NCBI GenBank assembly: GCA_004154925.1
Contig: QJNS01000018.1
Location: 372,001 to 436,000, forward strand
Direction of reading: 5' to 3'
Source: Monosporascus cannonballus
Taxonomy: Eukaryota; Ascomycota; Sordariomycetes; Xylariales
DNA length: 64,000 nucleotides
Shown: one piece after another, positions 61,079-64,000 of the stretch
Layout of the letters: each line of letters begins with the position of its first letter
How positions within the stretch are numbered: position 1 is the stretch's first letter
The notes under the pieces: generated by a model
Database searches by the model: none
Seen by the model: only the letters and a program-made list of their open reading frames with translations
Told to the model about the DNA's origin: nothing
Program-made: the position numbers and the translations under genes

Positions 61079-61441
61079 AGTCACGATTTGACAAGCTACG
61101 GCCTTCGAAAACGATCGTAATAAAAACAGCTAAGAAAACCAAGTGAGTTAGATCACGTAATAGATTACTAACTTACTGATGGTAAGCCCGTAAGCTGGAT
61201 TACAAATTTACTAATAATAAGTTAATAAGCCGACGAAGATATATGCGTTCGTGATTTCTATAATTTAGATAATAATAATTTATAATAAGAATTAGTTATA
61301 ATAATAATTAGTTATTTAAAACTTCTATTATCTTGCGAAACATAATTAATTATTATATTTATTACGTAACTTTATTAATATCTTTTAATATAGATCTGTA
61401 GAATTAAAATGTAATTATTAATTAAACTAATAGCTATTATA
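61079..61441 (+). repeat. Element G, 5' LTR
   Basis: About 363 bp. The start reads AGTCACGATT, where B has TGTTACGACC. The 35-bp repeat array typical of element B is recognisable at about 61160-61235. The end reads GCTATTATA. Confidence 0.75.
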
Positions 61442-64000
61442 GGTTATATATTTTCATTTAATAATATAATTACATTTTAAATAATATTATTCATAATATA
61501 TTTAGTAGCTTGTATTTATCTTAGAAAACTGGAAATAATAATATAAATTTAAATGAAAATAAATCATAACCTTTTTTAACTAAGAAAAAAGTTCTTTAAT
61601 AATTAAACCTTTTAAACATAGGTTTTGCTTATTTCGAAAAGAAAAATGTTAGCTTTATTAAATCGCTTTAAGCGATATATAAAAGTTCGAAAATAAAACG
61701 AAATCCTCGAATATTAAAAGACTTTTTAAAACAAATTAAATTATTTAATTAAATTTTATTAAAAAACTTTTTTTAAAAGAAATTCTAAAACTCATACCAT
61801 TTGATAACACTTTTATAAAACTGGAATTATTCTTTGTATAATATATCAACGTATTTTAAGTATTTTTCTACATATTTCGTTATATTTATCGTATGAATAG
61901 AATTTGTAATCGAATAATTTATAAAACCCGCAGTTATATAATTTAAAACTGCGATAAGAAAATATATTACCTGATTTACGAAAAACCAAAACTCAAAAAT
62001 AATGCAAATATATAACTATTATAAATAATTCGAACAACTATTAACGAAGCTTTTCGGAATAATAAATAAAAAAATAAAAACAGAAATATAAATCTACGAA
62101 TTAAAATAAACGAGATCGGTATCTAATTACGGCAGTATTTTTATTTAATTAACGTTAAAATTAAATTAAAAACAAAAAGTATTAATGGCCAAATTTTTCG
62201 ACGGCTTAAAAGAATCTAGAAAAAACTCTTTAAATATAATCGATCTAAATTTTTATCGAATTATATCGCTATTATATTTAAGATAGATAATAAATAATAT
62301 ATTAAGCGTATAAAGAACGTTAAAAATAAGCACGATAACAAATCTCGACCTAATATTAATACGTTTTGATATAATAATACTTTTTACAATATTACGTCAG
62401 AATCTATGAAATTTGACAGAGTTTAACGTCAAGATAAAAGCTAGATTAAGTACTATAATTATAACAAAATAGAATATTACTAAAGTACTTATAAAAACCT
62501 TCAAAGATTGCGATAAAATAACAAAATACCTATACTAAAAAGATAGTTTAAAAATAATTGAAAAATTAATAATAAAGTTATTGATATAATATAGGCCTAG
62601 TATAAACGAGAGCTATTACAATAAGAAATCTGACGCAGAATACGAAAAGCAAAAAAACTGGCCTAAAAAACGTTAAAAAGTTAACAGTATACCTTGGAAA
62701 AATAATTAAAAAAGTACTAGAAATAAACGAAAAATATTTATCTCGAAATTTTTAATTAATATAACAAAATGTACGCTATATATTGCGAACGACGAAAATG
62801 CTTAGTATATAACGAATAAGAAAATCTATTTATTAATTTATTGTACGTATATATTAAAAGAAATTCGATTTTCTTAAGTAAATCGGAGATATTAAAGTTT
62901 ATTAATAATAATATCGATAGACGAATAACTTTACAACATTAATTAAAAGAAAAATAATATCTGTAAAAAAGGTCTTTTTACTTTTACAGTTGTTATAATT
63001 ATTGACTCGCAAAAACATTAGTTTAACATATTGTAAAAATATATTAGTAGATAATTCGTAGCAACTTTTATTTTTAAAAAGTGTTTATTATAAACCTTAA
63101 AAAATAAGCTTTAAAAGACAAATTAATAGTTTACTTCAAACTTGTATTGAAAAAATAACGAATTATAAAAGGCCTAATATAGTATTATATATTATGCGAA
63201 AAACAAATTTATTTAATAAGATGAAAATTTATATAATTTGAAAAAATAAATATACTAGCAAAAACAACAAATTCAAAAACTTAACGCGTTATATATTAAA
63301 ATGCAGATAAAGCTCGATAAATTTAGAAAGAAGATTAAGAGAAAAAATTACTTATAAAAAGATTGTAAAATACCGAAATCAAAAGAAATTTTAAAAAAAC
63401 TTCCAAAAAGGTTTCTAAATACAACGATAAGAATTATTAATAATTCTAATATTTTAAAAATACGAATCGGAAAGTACTAGTATACAGTAATATTAAATTA
63501 CGGAGCTTTAAGCGAAAATTACATTATATCGAATATTATTAATAAGCTTAGATTATTATAAAAATATGCTTAAAGACTTTACATAATTACGAATATCAAA
63601 GGCTATGATTTCGCATATAATAACGGAAAGATCTAACAGAAAAATATTTATTTCGAGGTGTTTATTTAAAAACAATTTTAAATAATGAATTTTAATATTA
63701 TATTATTTACAAATTATAATCTAATTTAAAGACAACTATAAACTCACTAATATACAGCTTTAATCGACGAAAAAGCTGGCTAGATAAAAAAATTCTTTTT
63801 ATACATTATCAATAAGCAGAATTTTTTAAAAAAAATCTAAATATTAAATTGAAAATAACGCTGACAGCGAATATGAAGATATAATAGATATTTTATTACG
63901 CAAAAAATAAAATATAAAAAAAGAATGTTAAAAACTGCAATACATTATTATTATTATTAAAGCAAATTTTAAATAATTAAATAACGATTTAAATTACTAA
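61079..64000 (+). mobile_element. Ty3/Gypsy element G, 5' part, truncated by window end
   Basis: A 5' LTR (61079-61441) closely related to that of element B is followed by gag (about 61500-62560) with a knuckle relic near 62445. The protease region (63450-63750) aligns with element A's CGAATCGGAA...ATTACGGA block. Everything is RIP-mutated. The 3' end and the target duplication lie outside the window. Confidence 0.8.

Noticed and set aside
1..64000. CRISPR array, bacterial operon features, ribosome binding sites
   Set aside because: No regularly spaced identical repeats were found, and introns plus RIP indicate a fungal nuclear genome.

Overview
This window looks like a transposon-packed, repeat-induced-point-mutation (RIP) scarred region of a filamentous ascomycete (Pezizomycotina) genome. 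The evidence is short GT..AG introns in the one intact gene, chromodomain Ty3/Gypsy elements with 5-bp target duplications, and very AT-rich blocks in which coding signatures survive but are riddled with stops. LTR pairs differ mainly by C/T and G/A transitions. CpA (and its complement TpG) is strongly depleted while CpG remains common, which is the classical RIP pattern. The species cannot be named from the sequence.

Layout. 1-490 is AT-rich relic. 491-6528 is base-balanced DNA with an apparently intact four-exon gene for a seven-helix membrane protein (1019-2493), a solo LTR with its target duplication (5033-5260), and the 5' part of a decayed fungal F-box-like gene (from 5637). That gene is split by three independent insertions, each with a target duplication: a 17.3-kb hAT-like unit (6529-19 of the 23 kb mark, i.e. 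6529-23819), Gypsy element B (23924-30651) and Gypsy element C (30765-44320). Its pieces survive at 5637-6528, 23828-23923, 30657-30764 and perhaps just after 44325. The hAT-like unit itself contains a Tc1/mariner element (7274-8628) and Gypsy element A (15078-21835). Element C carries Gypsy element D (37129-43961), inserted in the opposite orientation inside C's 3' LTR.

44326-46176 is a second base-balanced island with a frameshifted gene of unknown function on the minus strand and a diverged copy of the solo LTR. Gypsy element E (46177-53441) follows. A Copia-like relic (53447-53817 and 60573-61078) is split by Gypsy element F (53818-60572) and bounded on the right by Gypsy element G (61079 to beyond the window). 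Element F contains a 454-bp TRIM-like element (58321-58774) that is barely mutated.

Main observations. (1) All six Gypsy elements whose 3' end lies in the window (A-F) carry, on the strand opposite to pol and between pol and the 3' LTR, a decayed reading frame with a six-cysteine pattern. Its spacing is that of the fungal Zn(II)2Cys6 binuclear cluster (C-x2-C-x6-C-x8/9-C-x2-C-x6/7-C). (2) RIP fades at the outer edges of the elements: outer LTR termini keep TG..CA while inner termini of the same LTRs have become TA. (3) There is a TRIM with intact structure and RNA polymerase III-like boxes. (4) A hAT-like unit has perfect 11-bp inverted ends and a perfect 8-bp target duplication. (5) A host reading frame can be followed across 38 kb of nested insertions.
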